Source: Chloroflexota bacterium (GTDB lineage Bacteria; Chloroflexota; Limnocylindria; Limnocylindrales; CSP1-4). From it: a stretch of DNA of 41,412 nucleotides. The DNA is taken from NCBI GenBank assembly GCA_017881905.1, contig JADGQI010000034.1:1-41412 (forward strand). The letters run 5' to 3'. Below are positions 19,330 to 26,651 of this stretch, one piece after another. The notes beneath the pieces are model-generated. The model was not told the DNA's origin, did no database searches, and saw only the letters and a list, made by a program, of their open reading frames with translations. The position numbers and the translations under genes are program-made. Every line of letters starts with the position of its first letter. Position 1 is the first letter of the stretch.

Positions 19330-20142
19330 ATGAGACCTGTCGTCGTCGCCGCCAACTGGAAGATGCACACCACCCCGGCCGACGCCGCCGAACTGGCGGC
19401 CACGATCGCCGGACGGACGCGGGTGGACGGGCCGGTCGAGCGGGTCATCTGCCCGCCGTTCGTCTGCCTGGCGGCCGTGCGCGACGCCCTGGCGGGGACG
19501 GGCGTGGCGGTCGGAGCCCAGAACGTCCACCACGAGCTGACCGGTGCGTACACCGGCGAGACGAGCGTCCCGATGCTCGTCGGGCTCGCGTCGTGGGTGA
19601 TCCTCGGGCACTCCGAGCGTCGCCGCGACGCCGGCGAGACCGATGCGCTGGTCGGGCGAAAGCTCCGCCGGGCGGTGGAGGGTGGCCTCCGCCCGATCGT
19701 CTGCGTCGGCGAGCAACTGACCGAACGCGAGGCCGGCCGCGCCGACGCCGTGGTCGGCGGCCAGATCCGGGGGATCCTCGAGGCCTTCGGCGACGGTACG
19801 CCCGCCGACCTGGCGGCCGACCTGACGTCGAGCGGGACGGTCATCGCCTACGAGCCTGTCTGGGCCATCGGGACCGGGCGCAACGCAACCGGGGCCGACG
19901 CATCCGCGATGGCCGACACGATCCGCCGTGCGATGGCGGACGGTGGACTCGGGTCCCGCGCCGAGGCGATCCCGGTCCTCTACGGTGGGAGCGTCACCGC
20001 GGCGAACATCGGCGAGTTCCTCGCCGAACCGGCCATCGACGGGGCGCTCGTGGGAGGGGCGTCGCTCAAGCCGGACGAGATGGCCGGCATCGTCGCCCGG
20101 GCCGGCCTCACGGCCGAGGCCCGAGCCGGCGAACGCGAGTGA
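19330..20142 (+). CDS. tpiA: Triosephosphate isomerase
   Basis: A 270-residue TIM-barrel enzyme interconverting dihydroxyacetone phosphate and glyceraldehyde 3-phosphate. Active-site sequences are present: AANWKMH (Asn and Lys), VILGHSERR (catalytic His), AYEPVWAIGTG (catalytic Glu and the mobile loop) and the phosphate-binding LYGGSVTAANIGE and GALVGGASL. The ATG 19330 begins 7 bp after the whiA stop; a CATGAT sequence 6 nt upstream could be a weak -10. The end overlaps gpmI by 4 bp (GTGA). No pgk or gap is present in the window. Confidence 0.98.
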   Translation: MRPVVVAANWKMHTTPADAAELAATIAGRTRVDGPVERVICPPFVCLAAVRDALAGTGVAVGAQNVHHELTGAYTGETSVPMLVGLASWVILGHSERRRDAGETDALVGRKLRRAVEGGLRPIVCVGEQLTEREAGRADAVVGGQIRGILEAFGDGTPADLAADLTSSGTVIAYEPVWAIGTGRNATGADASAMADTIRRAMADGGLGSRAEAIPVLYGGSVTAANIGEFLAEPAIDGALVGGASLKPDEMAGIVARAGLTAEARAGERE

Positions 20143-21767
20143 CGGCCGGACGACCCGACCGGCCGCGACCGATCGTCCTGGTCGTGCTCGATGGGTTCGG
20201 GCTGGGCCGCGATCGGTCGTCGGACGCGATCGCGGCGGCATCGATGCCGACCTGGCACGATCTGCTCGGGCGCTGGCCGCACGCCATCCTGCGGGCATCG
20301 GAGGACGCGGTCGGGTTGCCGCCGGGCCAGATGGGCAACTCCGAGGTCGGGCATCTGAACCTGGGGACCGGGCAGCCCGTGCTCCAGGACCTGCCGCGGA
20401 TCGATGCGGCCCTCGCCGACGGGTCCTTCTTCGAACGGCCGGCGCTCATCGCGGCGTGCGATCGCGCGGCGCATCCGGGCGGGCGGCTCCACCTCGTGAG
20501 CCTGATCGGCCCCGGGGGGGTGCACGCCAACGACCGCCACCTGGTGGCCCTGGTCGAGCTCGCCGCCCGTCGCGGCGTTCCCGAGGTGCGGATCCACGCG
20601 CTGCTCGACGGTCGGGACACGCCACCGAGCTCGGCCGCGGGGTTCGTCGCCGACCTGGAGCGGCGCCTCGCGGCGGCCCACCCCGACGCCAGGATCGCGA
20701 CCGTCGGCGGGCGCTACTACGCGATGGATCGCGACAAGCGCTGGGAGCGGGTCGCGCTCGGGTACGCGGCGATCGTCCACGGAGTGGGGGAGCGCGCCAC
20801 ATCGGCCGTCGAAGCGATCTCGGCGGCGCTCGCCCGGGGTGAGACGGATGAGTTCGTCCGACCGACGGTCATCGACGGGGTCGATGGGCGGGTCCGCGAC
20901 GGTGATCCGATCGTCCATGCCAACTTCCGAGCCGATCGCGCACGCGAGCTGACCCACGCCCTGGCGGATGCGGGGTTCGGCGCGTTCGATCGATCCGGCC
21001 CCGACGGATCGCCGGCGCCGCGCGACCTGCTGGTCGTGACGATGACCGAGTACGAGGGCGACCTGCCGGTCGAGGTCGCGTTCCCGCCGGACGAGGTGCC
21101 CTCGCTGGCCGGCGCGATCTCGGCGGTGGGTTGGCGACAGCTCCATGTCGCGGAGACCGAGAAGTACGCCCACGTGACGTATTTCTTCAACGGTGGTCGA
21201 GAGGCGGCCTGGCCGGGCGAGGACCGGACCCTGGTCCCGAGCGCCAAGGTCGCGACCTACGACCTGCAGCCCGAGATGAGCGCGCCCGGCGTGACCGACG
21301 CGATCGTGGCCGCGATCGGTTCGGGCACCTACGACTTCATCGTGGCCAACTACGCCAATCCGGACATGGTTGGCCACACAGGGGATTGGGACGCCACGCT
21401 GCGCGCGCTGGCGACGATCGACACCTGCCTCGCGCGGGTCGTGGAGGCGATCGATGGCGTGGACCGCGACGACCCGGACGGGACCGGGTCCGTTCTGCTG
21501 GTCACCGCCGATCACGGCAACGCGGACGCGATGAGGGACGCGACCGGGGCCCCGGTCACCGCGCACTCGCTCAACCCGGTCCCGATCGTGGCCGTCGGCC
21601 GGGCGGTCGCCGGCCGACGCCTCCACGACGGGGTCCTGGCCGACGTCACCCCGACCATCCTCGAGCTCGCCGGGCTGCCGGCCTGGCCGGGCGTCGTGGG
21701 GCACTCGCTGCTCGAGCCTGTGCTACCATCCGACGGCCCTTCAAGACTGAGGTCTGCGCGTCCGTGA
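20139..21767 (+). CDS. gpmI: 2,3-bisphosphoglycerate-independent phosphoglycerate mutase
   Basis: A 542-residue iPGM of the alkaline phosphatase superfamily, interconverting 3- and 2-phosphoglycerate with two Mn ions. Visible motifs are VLVVLDGFGLGRD (metal Asp), the phosphoserine site GQMGNSEVGHLNLG, LHLVSLIGPGGVHAN, LLDGRDTPPSSA, GRYYAMDRDKRWER, HANFRADRARELT, HVAETEKYAHVTYFFNGG, YANPDMVGHTGDW and TADHGNAD. The GTG start at 20139 overlaps tpiA and the stop overlaps secG (GTGA), so translation is likely coupled across the three genes. The ORF track begins in an unrelated upstream stretch of the same frame. Confidence 0.98.
   Translation: MTAGRPDRPRPIVLVVLDGFGLGRDRSSDAIAAASMPTWHDLLGRWPHAILRASEDAVGLPPGQMGNSEVGHLNLGTGQPVLQDLPRIDAALADGSFFERPALIAACDRAAHPGGRLHLVSLIGPGGVHANDRHLVALVELAARRGVPEVRIHALLDGRDTPPSSAAGFVADLERRLAAAHPDARIATVGGRYYAMDRDKRWERVALGYAAIVHGVGERATSAVEAISAALARGETDEFVRPTVIDGVDGRVRDGDPIVHANFRADRARELTHALADAGFGAFDRSGPDGSPAPRDLLVVTMTEYEGDLPVEVAFPPDEVPSLAGAISAVGWRQLHVAETEKYAHVTYFFNGGREAAWPGEDRTLVPSAKVATYDLQPEMSAPGVTDAIVAAIGSGTYDFIVANYANPDMVGHTGDWDATLRALATIDTCLARVVEAIDGVDRDDPDGTGSVLLVTADHGNADAMRDATGAPVTAHSLNPVPIVAVGRAVAGRRLHDGVLADVTPTILELAGLPAWPGVVGHSLLEPVLPSDGPSRLRSARP
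21721..21729 (+). promoter_or_regulatory. Extended -10-like element inside the end of gpmI, before secG
   Basis: TGCTACCAT matches TGn-TANNNT and lies 34 nt before the secG GTG. It could give secG its own transcript within the gpmI coding region. Confidence 0.3.
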
Positions 21768-22000
21768 ATCCGCTCTTCGCCGTCGGCCAGATCGTCGTCG
21801 GCATCGCCCTGATGATCTCGATCCTGCTCCAGGCTCGGGGTACCGGCCTGTCCGGCGCCTTCGGCGGCGACAACGCGGTCTACCGGAGTCGGCGCGGCGT
21901 CGAACGACGTCTGTGGCAGTTCACGATCGTCCTGATGATCCTGTTCGTCACGTTCTCGCTGGCCTCATTCGCGCTGTACACCACGACACCGTCGACCTGA
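21764..22000 (+). CDS. secG: Preprotein translocase subunit SecG
   Basis: A 78-residue SecG with the usual two hydrophobic helices (VGQIVVGIALMISILLQ and FTIVLMILFVTFSLASFALY) joined by the conserved loop ARGTGLSGAFGGDNAVYRSRRG. SecG stimulates translocation as the small subunit of SecYEG. The start is GTG 21764, overlapping the gpmI stop as GTGA. The gene is hidden inside a longer frame in the ORF track, so the start there is wrong. secG following tpiA and gpmI is a frequent order in several bacterial phyla. Confidence 0.95.
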   Translation: MNPLFAVGQIVVGIALMISILLQARGTGLSGAFGGDNAVYRSRRGVERRLWQFTIVLMILFVTFSLASFALYTTTPST

Positions 22001-22072
22001 CGAGCACGATCGCCCCGATGATGGGCGACCCGTCGGACGACGCGACGTGAGCGCTCGTCGGAGGCCAACAGA

Positions 22073-23980
22073 TTGACCAATCGCGACCGCGGGATCGTCG
22101 CTGTCCTCGGTGTCCTGCTCATCGCCCTGTCGGTCGCCGTGGCGCTGCCGGGGTCGTCGAGCGGCACCGCCCAGACCGTGCCGCTCCCGGGTGAGTCCGC
22201 CCCGCCGCCGTCCCTCGGGCCGACACCGGCCGCGGACGTCGTCTACCGGGAGGGGACGATCGGTCGCCCGAGCTCGATCAATCCGCTGACCGCCCGGACC
22301 CAGGCGGATCGCGACCTCGCCGCGCTCGTCTTCAGCGGCCTGGTCGCCCTCGGCCCGGATGGCACCTACCGGCCCGACCTGGCGTCCGGCTGGAGCGTCG
22401 ACGACAAGGGCAAGACGTGGACGTTCACGATCCGCGACGACGCCACCTGGCAGGACGGGGTACCGGTCACGTCGGCCGACGTCGTCTACACCGTCAACGT
22501 CCTCAAGGATCCCAGCTACACCGGGCCGCTCGGGGCGTCGTGGCGCGAGGTGAACGTGACCGCCATCGACGACAAGACCGTCCGGTTCGAGCTCACCACC
22601 CCGATCGGCGGGTTCCTCCAGGCGGCGACGGTCGGTCTCCTGCCGGTCCATCTCCTGGACCAGGCTCCGATCGAGACGCTGGCCGACGATCCGTTCAGCC
22701 TCCAGCCGGTCGGTTCGGGGCCGTTCGTCCTGACGTCGTGGAACGCCGGATCCGCCAGCCTCGTCCCGGCCAGTGCGGCCAACATCCCGGCGGCGGACCC
22801 GAGCGCCGGATCCGAAACGCCGACCGGTGGGGCTGGTGCCTCACCGGACGCGGCCACGTCCGAGCCGACGCCGACCGCGACGCCCGAGCCCACGCCGACC
22901 GCGACGCCGGCTCCGACGCCGACAGCCAAGGGCACCGCGAAGCCCGCCGGCTCGCCGAAGGCGACGCCCAGACCCACCCCGGTCCCGACGCCGACGCCGG
23001 TCCCGACGACGCGACCCGAGGCGCAGCTCCCGGGCATCGAGATGTCGTTCTTCCCGGACGCCGCGGCCCTCGCCGACGCGTACCGGGCCGGACTCCTCGA
23101 CGCCGCGTCGGGGCTCCCGCCGGACGTGGCCGCCCAGCTCGCGGCGATTCCGGGCAATCGCCTGCTCAGCTATCCACGGACGACCCTCACGGCGATCGCC
23201 CTGAACCTGCGACCCGGCAACGGCGAGCTTCGATCGCCGCTCGTGCGGCACGGGCTCCTCGCGGCGATCGACCGAGGGACGCTCATCGACGACGTGTTCG
23301 GTGGCGCGGCGACGCGGGCGGACTCGCTCATCCCGCCGTCGTCGTGGGCATTCGACGCCAAGACGAGTCGACCGGTCCGGTTCGACCCCAAGCGAGCGGC
23401 AGCCGATCTCAAGGCGGCCGGCTGGAAACGGCTGGCCGGCGGCTGGGCCGTCCCGGGATCGAAGAAGCCCTACCAGATGGCGCTGATCTCACCCGATCGA
23501 GCGACGAACCCGACCGCGATGGCCGCGGCCGAGGCGGTGGCCAAGGATTGGCAGCGCTTCGGGCTCCAGACGACGGTCACCGGTCTGCCGCCCACGGCCT
23601 TCGTCCAGGACCGGCTACGGGCCGGCAAGTTCCAGTCTGCGGCGATCGACGTCACGATCGGACTCGATCCCGATCTGTACCCGCTCCTGGCGTCCACCCA
23701 GGTCGCCAAGGGGGGCTCGAACTTCAGCGGTATCCAGGATGTGGCCCTCGATCGCGACCTGATCCACGCCCGCGCTCCTGGGTCAGAAACGGCCCGCAAG
23801 GCGGCGTACGCCAAGCTCCAGGCGCGGTTGGTCGCCAAGGATTACATCCTCCCGTTGGCCTTCCGCGACGAGCTCGTGGTGGTCTCCGACCGGGTCAAGG
23901 GACAGACGATCCGCGAGCTCGGGGACGCCAGTGACCGCTTCTGGGACGTGCTATCATGGCGCCTCGCTGACGGCGGTTGA
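22073..23980 (+). CDS. ABC transporter solute-binding protein, family 5 (peptide/nickel type), with Pro/Thr insertion
   Basis: A 635-residue SBP_bac_5 protein. It uses a TTG start with a GGAGG-like Shine-Dalgarno 10 nt upstream. An N-terminal hydrophobic segment (VAVLGVLLIALSVAVALPG) serves as signal anchor; no lipobox Cys follows. Family stretches are GRPSSINPLTARTQADRDLA, LVFSGLVALGPDGTYRPDLA, TFTIRDDATWQDGVPVTSADVVYT and GSGPFVLTSW. At about residues 240-320 the fold is interrupted by a spacer rich in Pro, Thr and Ala. Binding residues cannot be assigned. No permease or ATPase gene is adjacent, so the transporter partner and substrate are unknown. The 3' end carries a tRNA promoter element. 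Confidence 0.9.
   Translation: MTNRDRGIVAVLGVLLIALSVAVALPGSSSGTAQTVPLPGESAPPPSLGPTPAADVVYREGTIGRPSSINPLTARTQADRDLAALVFSGLVALGPDGTYRPDLASGWSVDDKGKTWTFTIRDDATWQDGVPVTSADVVYTVNVLKDPSYTGPLGASWREVNVTAIDDKTVRFELTTPIGGFLQAATVGLLPVHLLDQAPIETLADDPFSLQPVGSGPFVLTSWNAGSASLVPASAANIPAADPSAGSETPTGGAGASPDAATSEPTPTATPEPTPTATPAPTPTAKGTAKPAGSPKATPRPTPVPTPTPVPTTRPEAQLPGIEMSFFPDAAALADAYRAGLLDAASGLPPDVAAQLAAIPGNRLLSYPRTTLTAIALNLRPGNGELRSPLVRHGLLAAIDRGTLIDDVFGGAATRADSLIPPSSWAFDAKTSRPVRFDPKRAAADLKAAGWKRLAGGWAVPGSKKPYQMALISPDRATNPTAMAAAEAVAKDWQRFGLQTTVTGLPPTAFVQDRLRAGKFQSAAIDVTIGLDPDLYPLLASTQVAKGGSNFSGIQDVALDRDLIHARAPGSETARKAAYAKLQARLVAKDYILPLAFRDELVVVSDRVKGQTIRELGDASDRFWDVLSWRLADGG
22861..22908 (+). repeat. 24-bp tandem repeat coding for Pro/Thr linker
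   Basis: Two adjacent 24-bp units, starting CGAGCCGACGCCGACC and CGAGCCCACGCCGACC, differ at one base and are followed by a partial third unit. They encode the EPTPTATP-type spacer in the solute-binding protein. Confidence 0.85.
23949..23957 (+). promoter_or_regulatory. Extended -10 promoter for the tRNA-Leu pair
   Basis: TGCTATCAT matches TGnTATAAT closely and lies inside the last codons of the solute-binding protein gene, about 51 bp before the tRNA. No clear -35 is seen. Confidence 0.5.
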
Positions 23981-24008
23981 GCCCGCTCTTCCGTCGCCTG
24001 GGACTCTC

Positions 24009-24095
24009 GCCGAGGTGGCGGAATCGGTAGACGCGCTAGCTTCAGGAGCTAGTGTCCGCAAGGGCGTATGGGTTCAAATCCCTTCCTCGGTACCA
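24009..24095 (+). tRNA. tRNA-Leu (anticodon CAG)
   Basis: The acceptor GCCGAGG pairs with CCTCGGT. The anticodon stem-loop CTAGC-TTCAGGA-GCTAG gives anticodon CAG. A long variable arm (TGTCCGCAAGGGCG) marks a class II leucine tRNA. The T-loop is GGTTCAAATC, the discriminator is A, and CCA is encoded. Confidence 0.97.
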
Positions 24096-24126
24096 CCCCT
24101 CGACCGAGCCTCAGACAGCGTGCGAT

Positions 24127-24211
24127 GCCCAGGTGGCGGAATTGGTATACGCGTACGTTTGAGGGGCGTATGAGGCAACTCATCCGGGTTCAAGTCCCGG
24201 CCTGGGCACCA
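24127..24211 (+). tRNA. tRNA-Leu (anticodon GAG)
   Basis: The acceptor GCCCAGG pairs with CCTGGGC. The anticodon stem-loop TACGT-TTGAGGG-GCGTA gives GAG, followed by a long variable arm, T-loop GGTTCAAGTC, discriminator A and encoded CCA. It lies 31 bp after tRNA-Leu(CAG), so the two are likely one transcript. Confidence 0.97.
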
Positions 24212-24228
24212 CCCCCGCACTGATCCCG

Positions 24229-24255
24229 ACGGCGGTCCGACCTCCGGACCGCCGT
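24229..24255 (+). terminator. Perfect 11-bp GC-rich hairpin after the tRNA-Leu pair
   Basis: ACGGCGGTCCG pairs fully with CGGACCGCCGT around a 5-nt loop, 17 nt after the second tRNA. It is followed only by TTCCGATTC, not a true U-run. It probably acts as a terminator or 3' stabiliser of the tRNA transcript. Confidence 0.6.
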
Positions 24256-24343
24256 TCCGATTCGAGGATGGGCGTCGGTCGTGGCGGTCGACCGCCGTGA
24301 CCGCGGCGGTATCCTGCCCCTGCCCTCCATCGCCCACCGATTC

Positions 24344-24385
24344 GCGCCCGCTCCGGTAGAGATGCGCACCCGCTCCGATAGAAAC
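24344..24385 (+). repeat. Imperfect 20-22 bp tandem repeat
   Basis: GCGCCCGCTCCGGTAGAGAT is followed directly by GCGCACCCGCTCCGATAGAA plus two bases, about 80% alike. It lies in non-coding DNA between tRNA genes. No function is apparent. Confidence 0.6.
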
Positions 24386-24585
24386 GGTCATTGCTACCGG
24401 ACCGCCCACGCCCGTCCGGTCCGGGCCATCGCGTGCCCTTGAGCGCGCCCGCATTCATGGCCGTTGTATCTAGGGTCACAAGGGATCAACGGGAGCCGAT
24501 GCCGCCTGCCGGGGTCACACCCGGGCGGTTCCTAGCAATGGTGGTCCTACCCGGGCGGCGACGGCACCCGCCATGATCGCGGACG

Positions 24586-24591
24586 TATCCT
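24586..24591 (+). promoter_or_regulatory. -10 box of tRNA-Val
   Basis: TATCCT ends 10 nt before the first base of mature tRNA-Val, a typical distance for a tRNA promoter. Confidence 0.5.
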
Positions 24592-24601
24592 GCCTCTGCC
24601 C

Positions 24602-24678
24602 GGGCGGTTAGCTCAGTCGGTCAGAGCGCCTCGCTTACACCGAGGATGTCGGGGGTTCGAGTCCCTCACCGCCCACCA
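24602..24678 (+). tRNA. tRNA-Val (anticodon TAC)
   Basis: The acceptor GGGCGGT pairs with ACCGCCC. The D-arm is AGCTCAGTCGGTCAGAGC. The anticodon stem-loop CCTCG-CTTACAC-CGAGG gives TAC. The T-loop is GGTTCGAGTC, the discriminator is A, and CCA is encoded. It converges on the AlkZ-like gene 39 bp downstream. Confidence 0.97.
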
Positions 24679-24717
24679 GATCCTGGACATCAGATGGCTC
24701 CGGTCGGCACGCCGTGC

Positions 24718-25749
24718 TCAGTCGTCCCAACGGACCCGGACGCCCTGCCGGATGCCGGGCAGCGGCAGCGACGCGGCCTCCGCCTCAGCGGCCTCACGCT
24801 GCGCGGACGATAGGCGGCGCCACGGCGCGATCGTGAGATCGGTCTGGGCGCGTCTCCACGTCCCGACGATCTCGCCGTCCACCAGGACGGCGCCGGGCCA
24901 GACGCGGGGGGTCCACAGCGCACGACGGTGGTCCGAGTCAGGGACCAGGAGCTCGCGATCGGCTCCTTGGAGGAGGAAGTACGAGTCCCCGCTCGGGAGA
25001 AGCCGCGCGGCCGCTGCGAGTCCGGCGGGAACGCCGAACGTCGGCTCGTCGTCGCCCAGGATCCAGGCATCGCCGACGGGCGTCCGCACCGGCGTCAGGG
25101 ATCCGCCGAGCGCACCGAACGCCGCGTGGCCATCCGCCGGCCTGATCCCGGCCCACCGAGTGAATCCCGCAGGCGTCGCCGGACCGAAGACGTGCAGGTA
25201 TCGGCGGGCGAGCTCCAGGCGCGCCTCGACGGGGTCGACGTCCGGAGGCGGCACGGTCCAGACGTCGGGCTGGCGGGCCCCGTCCCAGCGGATCAGCACC
25301 GTGCCGGTGGGCGCGGCGTACCGGAGGCTATTCGGATGCACCCCGAGCCCGTGTCCCACCTCGCCATAGGTCATTCGCCGGCCGCCGAGGAAGGCGTGGA
25401 GCCGGTGCGCCAGATCCTCGGCGCGACGCCGACCCGCCGCGTCGCTGGGGAGCCGGCCGAGTGAGAAGAGCGCGAGGTCCCGCGCAGCGATGACGTAGGC
25501 GCTGTACCGCGGGCCCCACAGCTGCACGAACGACCGATCCTCCCACGCGTCCGGTCCGGTCCCGTGGACACGGGCATGGATCGAGTGAAGGGCCGCCCGC
25601 GGTGCGCTGTCCTGGAGGCCGGCCCAGGCTGCACGCCTGAGAGCGGTGGGGCCCGCCGGCAGTCGGTCGTCGAAGCCATTGACCGACCGTCGGTACGTGA
25701 CGATCTGTTCGCGCGTGAGCTCGACTCGGGCCGTCGTCACGTCAAGCAC
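24718..25749 (-). CDS. Winged-helix DNA-binding protein of the AlkZ/YcaQ (HTH_42) family
   Basis: A 343-residue protein resembling the AlkZ/YcaQ family of winged-helix DNA glycosylases, some of which unhook interstrand crosslinks or remove alkylated bases. Supporting stretches are the N-terminal GLQDSAPRAALHSIHARVHG, the central VQLWGPRYSAYVIAARDLALF, MTYGEVGHGLGVHPNSLRYA, RRYLHVFGPATPAGFTRWAGI, and the C-terminal WPGAVLVDGEIVGTWRRAQ. In characterised AlkZ-like enzymes a QxQ or QxD motif near residue 40 is catalytic. Here the corresponding stretch appears to read QDS, so catalysis is uncertain. GTG 25749 has no obvious Shine-Dalgarno. The gene starts 19 bp after a tiny membrane-peptide gene and probably shares its promoter. 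Confidence 0.8.
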   Translation of the reverse strand: MLDVTTARVELTREQIVTYRRSVNGFDDRLPAGPTALRRAAWAGLQDSAPRAALHSIHARVHGTGPDAWEDRSFVQLWGPRYSAYVIAARDLALFSLGRLPSDAAGRRRAEDLAHRLHAFLGGRRMTYGEVGHGLGVHPNSLRYAAPTGTVLIRWDGARQPDVWTVPPPDVDPVEARLELARRYLHVFGPATPAGFTRWAGIRPADGHAAFGALGGSLTPVRTPVGDAWILGDDEPTFGVPAGLAAAARLLPSGDSYFLLQGADRELLVPDSDHRRALWTPRVWPGAVLVDGEIVGTWRRAQTDLTIAPWRRLSSAQREAAEAEAASLPLPGIRQGVRVRWDD

Positions 25750-25768
25750 GGGCAGCGGCCCCGGCAGA

Positions 25769-25873
25769 CTATCGACCGCGACGGACCATCGCGACGACGA
25801 GGACGATCGGCGCGATGAAGATCCCGACGATGAACACGATGATCAGCAGTTCGAGCGGACCGACGGTGGGCAT
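25769..25873 (-). CDS. 34-residue single-span membrane peptide (not in ORF track)
   Basis: On the minus strand an ATG at 25873 opens a 34-codon frame ending in TAG at 25769: MPTVGPLELLIIVFIVGIFI, then APIVLVV, then AMVRRGR. It is almost entirely one hydrophobic helix with a short polar start and a positively charged end, so the C-terminus is predicted inside. A GGAGT Shine-Dalgarno lies about 9 nt upstream, and a near-consensus promoter (TTGACT, 16 bp, TACGGT) lies just before that. The GPLELL start resembles the beginning of TatA-type helices, but no amphipathic helix follows. The function is unknown. It precedes the AlkZ-like gene by 19 bp. Confidence 0.7.
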   Translation of the reverse strand: MPTVGPLELLIIVFIVGIFIAPIVLVVAMVRRGR

Positions 25874-25902
25874 CTTGGGTCGACTCCTACAGGCCTGTGG
25901 TC

Positions 25903-25930
25903 ACCGTACTCCACCTCGGCCCCGAGTCAA
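25903..25930 (-). promoter_or_regulatory. Near-consensus sigma-70 type promoter for the small membrane peptide gene
   Basis: Reading the minus strand, TTGACT (25930-25925) is separated by 16 bp from TACGGT (25908-25903). The predicted start is near 25895, giving a leader of about 22 nt that contains the GGAGT ribosome site. This is the clearest -35/-10 pair in the window. Confidence 0.55.
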
Positions 25931-26002
25931 TGGGCGAACGCCCGCTCGGTGGGGGACCGGCGCCCGCTCGTCGACCGGTCGCCATGCGGCCCGTGCGCCT
26001 CC

Positions 26003-26011
26003 TGCTAGACT
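26003..26011 (+). promoter_or_regulatory. Extended -10 promoter of lemA-htpX
   Basis: TGCTAGACT fits the extended -10 form. It lies 42 bp before the lemA ATG, leaving room for a leader containing the GGAGGAGG ribosome site. Confidence 0.5.
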
Positions 26012-26053
26012 CGTGGGGCGGCGTGCTCTGTCGCGCGATCCCGGAGGAGGACC

Positions 26054-26617
26054 ATGACACCGCTCCTGATCATCGTCATCATCATCGTCGTCGCGATCGT
26101 CGGCTTCCTGATCGTCCTGTACAACGGGCTCGTCGGTAAGCGCAATCGGGTCGACGAGGCGCTCGCCCAGATCGAGGTCCAACTCAAGCGTCGCCATGAC
26201 CTCATCCCCAACCTGGTCAATGCGGTCAAGGGCTACATGGACTTCGAGCAGGACGTCCTGACCAAGGTCACCGAAGCCCGGGCCGGAGCGATCGCCGCCG
26301 GTGCCAAAGGGACCGCGGAGCAGGCCCAGGCGGAGAACGTCCTGACCGGCGCCCTGCGCTCGTTGTTCGCCGTCGTGGAGAACTATCCGCAGCTCAAGGC
26401 CAACGAGAACGTCCTCGCGCTCCAGGAGCAGCTGACCACGACCGAGAACCAGATCTCGTTCTCGCGCCAGCACTACAACGCCTCGGTCCTCGACTTCAAC
26501 ACCGCCATCCAGACGTTCCCGGCGGTCCTGATCGCCGGGATGATGGGCTTCCTCAAGCGGGACTTCTTCGACGCGGAGCCTGAAGCCGACCAGGTTCCGA
26601 GCGTCCAGCTCCGCTAG
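26054..26617 (+). CDS. lemA: LemA family protein
   Basis: A 187-residue LemA protein. An N-terminal membrane helix (LLIIVIIIVVAIVGFLIVLYNGLV) is followed by the conserved RNRVDEALAQIEVQLKRRHDLIPNLVNAVKGYM. The rest is a helical bundle with the family stretches YPQLKANENVLALQEQLTTT and ENQISFSRQHYNASVLDFNT. The function is poorly known; a short N-terminus and cytoplasmic or surface bundles have both been proposed for the family. A strong Shine-Dalgarno (GGAGGAGG) precedes the ATG. htpX follows 34 bp later, and lemA-htpX pairing is common, suggesting a joint role in membrane protein quality control. Confidence 0.95.
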   Translation: MTPLLIIVIIIVVAIVGFLIVLYNGLVGKRNRVDEALAQIEVQLKRRHDLIPNLVNAVKGYMDFEQDVLTKVTEARAGAIAAGAKGTAEQAQAENVLTGALRSLFAVVENYPQLKANENVLALQEQLTTTENQISFSRQHYNASVLDFNTAIQTFPAVLIAGMMGFLKRDFFDAEPEADQVPSVQLR

Positions 26618-26651
26618 GGCGCGCATCCGGTCGAGGTAGACCGGAGGGCCA

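Larger units (their letters stand above)
24256..24601 (+). other. Intergenic region without a recognisable gene
   Basis: No credible coding frame is present on either strand. It contains a TATCCT box at 24310-24315 in a context (GTATCCTGCCCCTGCCC) nearly identical to the one just before tRNA-Val (GTATCCTGCCTCTGCCC). It also holds a short imperfect tandem repeat, an inverted repeat CCGGACCG...CGGTCCGG near 24398-24425, and CCCGGGCGG at 24520 and 24550, recurring at the 5' end of tRNA-Val at 24599. An unannotated small RNA or decayed tRNA copies are possible. Confidence 0.5.

Noticed and set aside
24074-24454. Minus-strand ORF containing CPGRDLNPDELPHT
   Set aside because: It is the antisense translation of a tRNA-Leu gene, a well-known false protein pattern.
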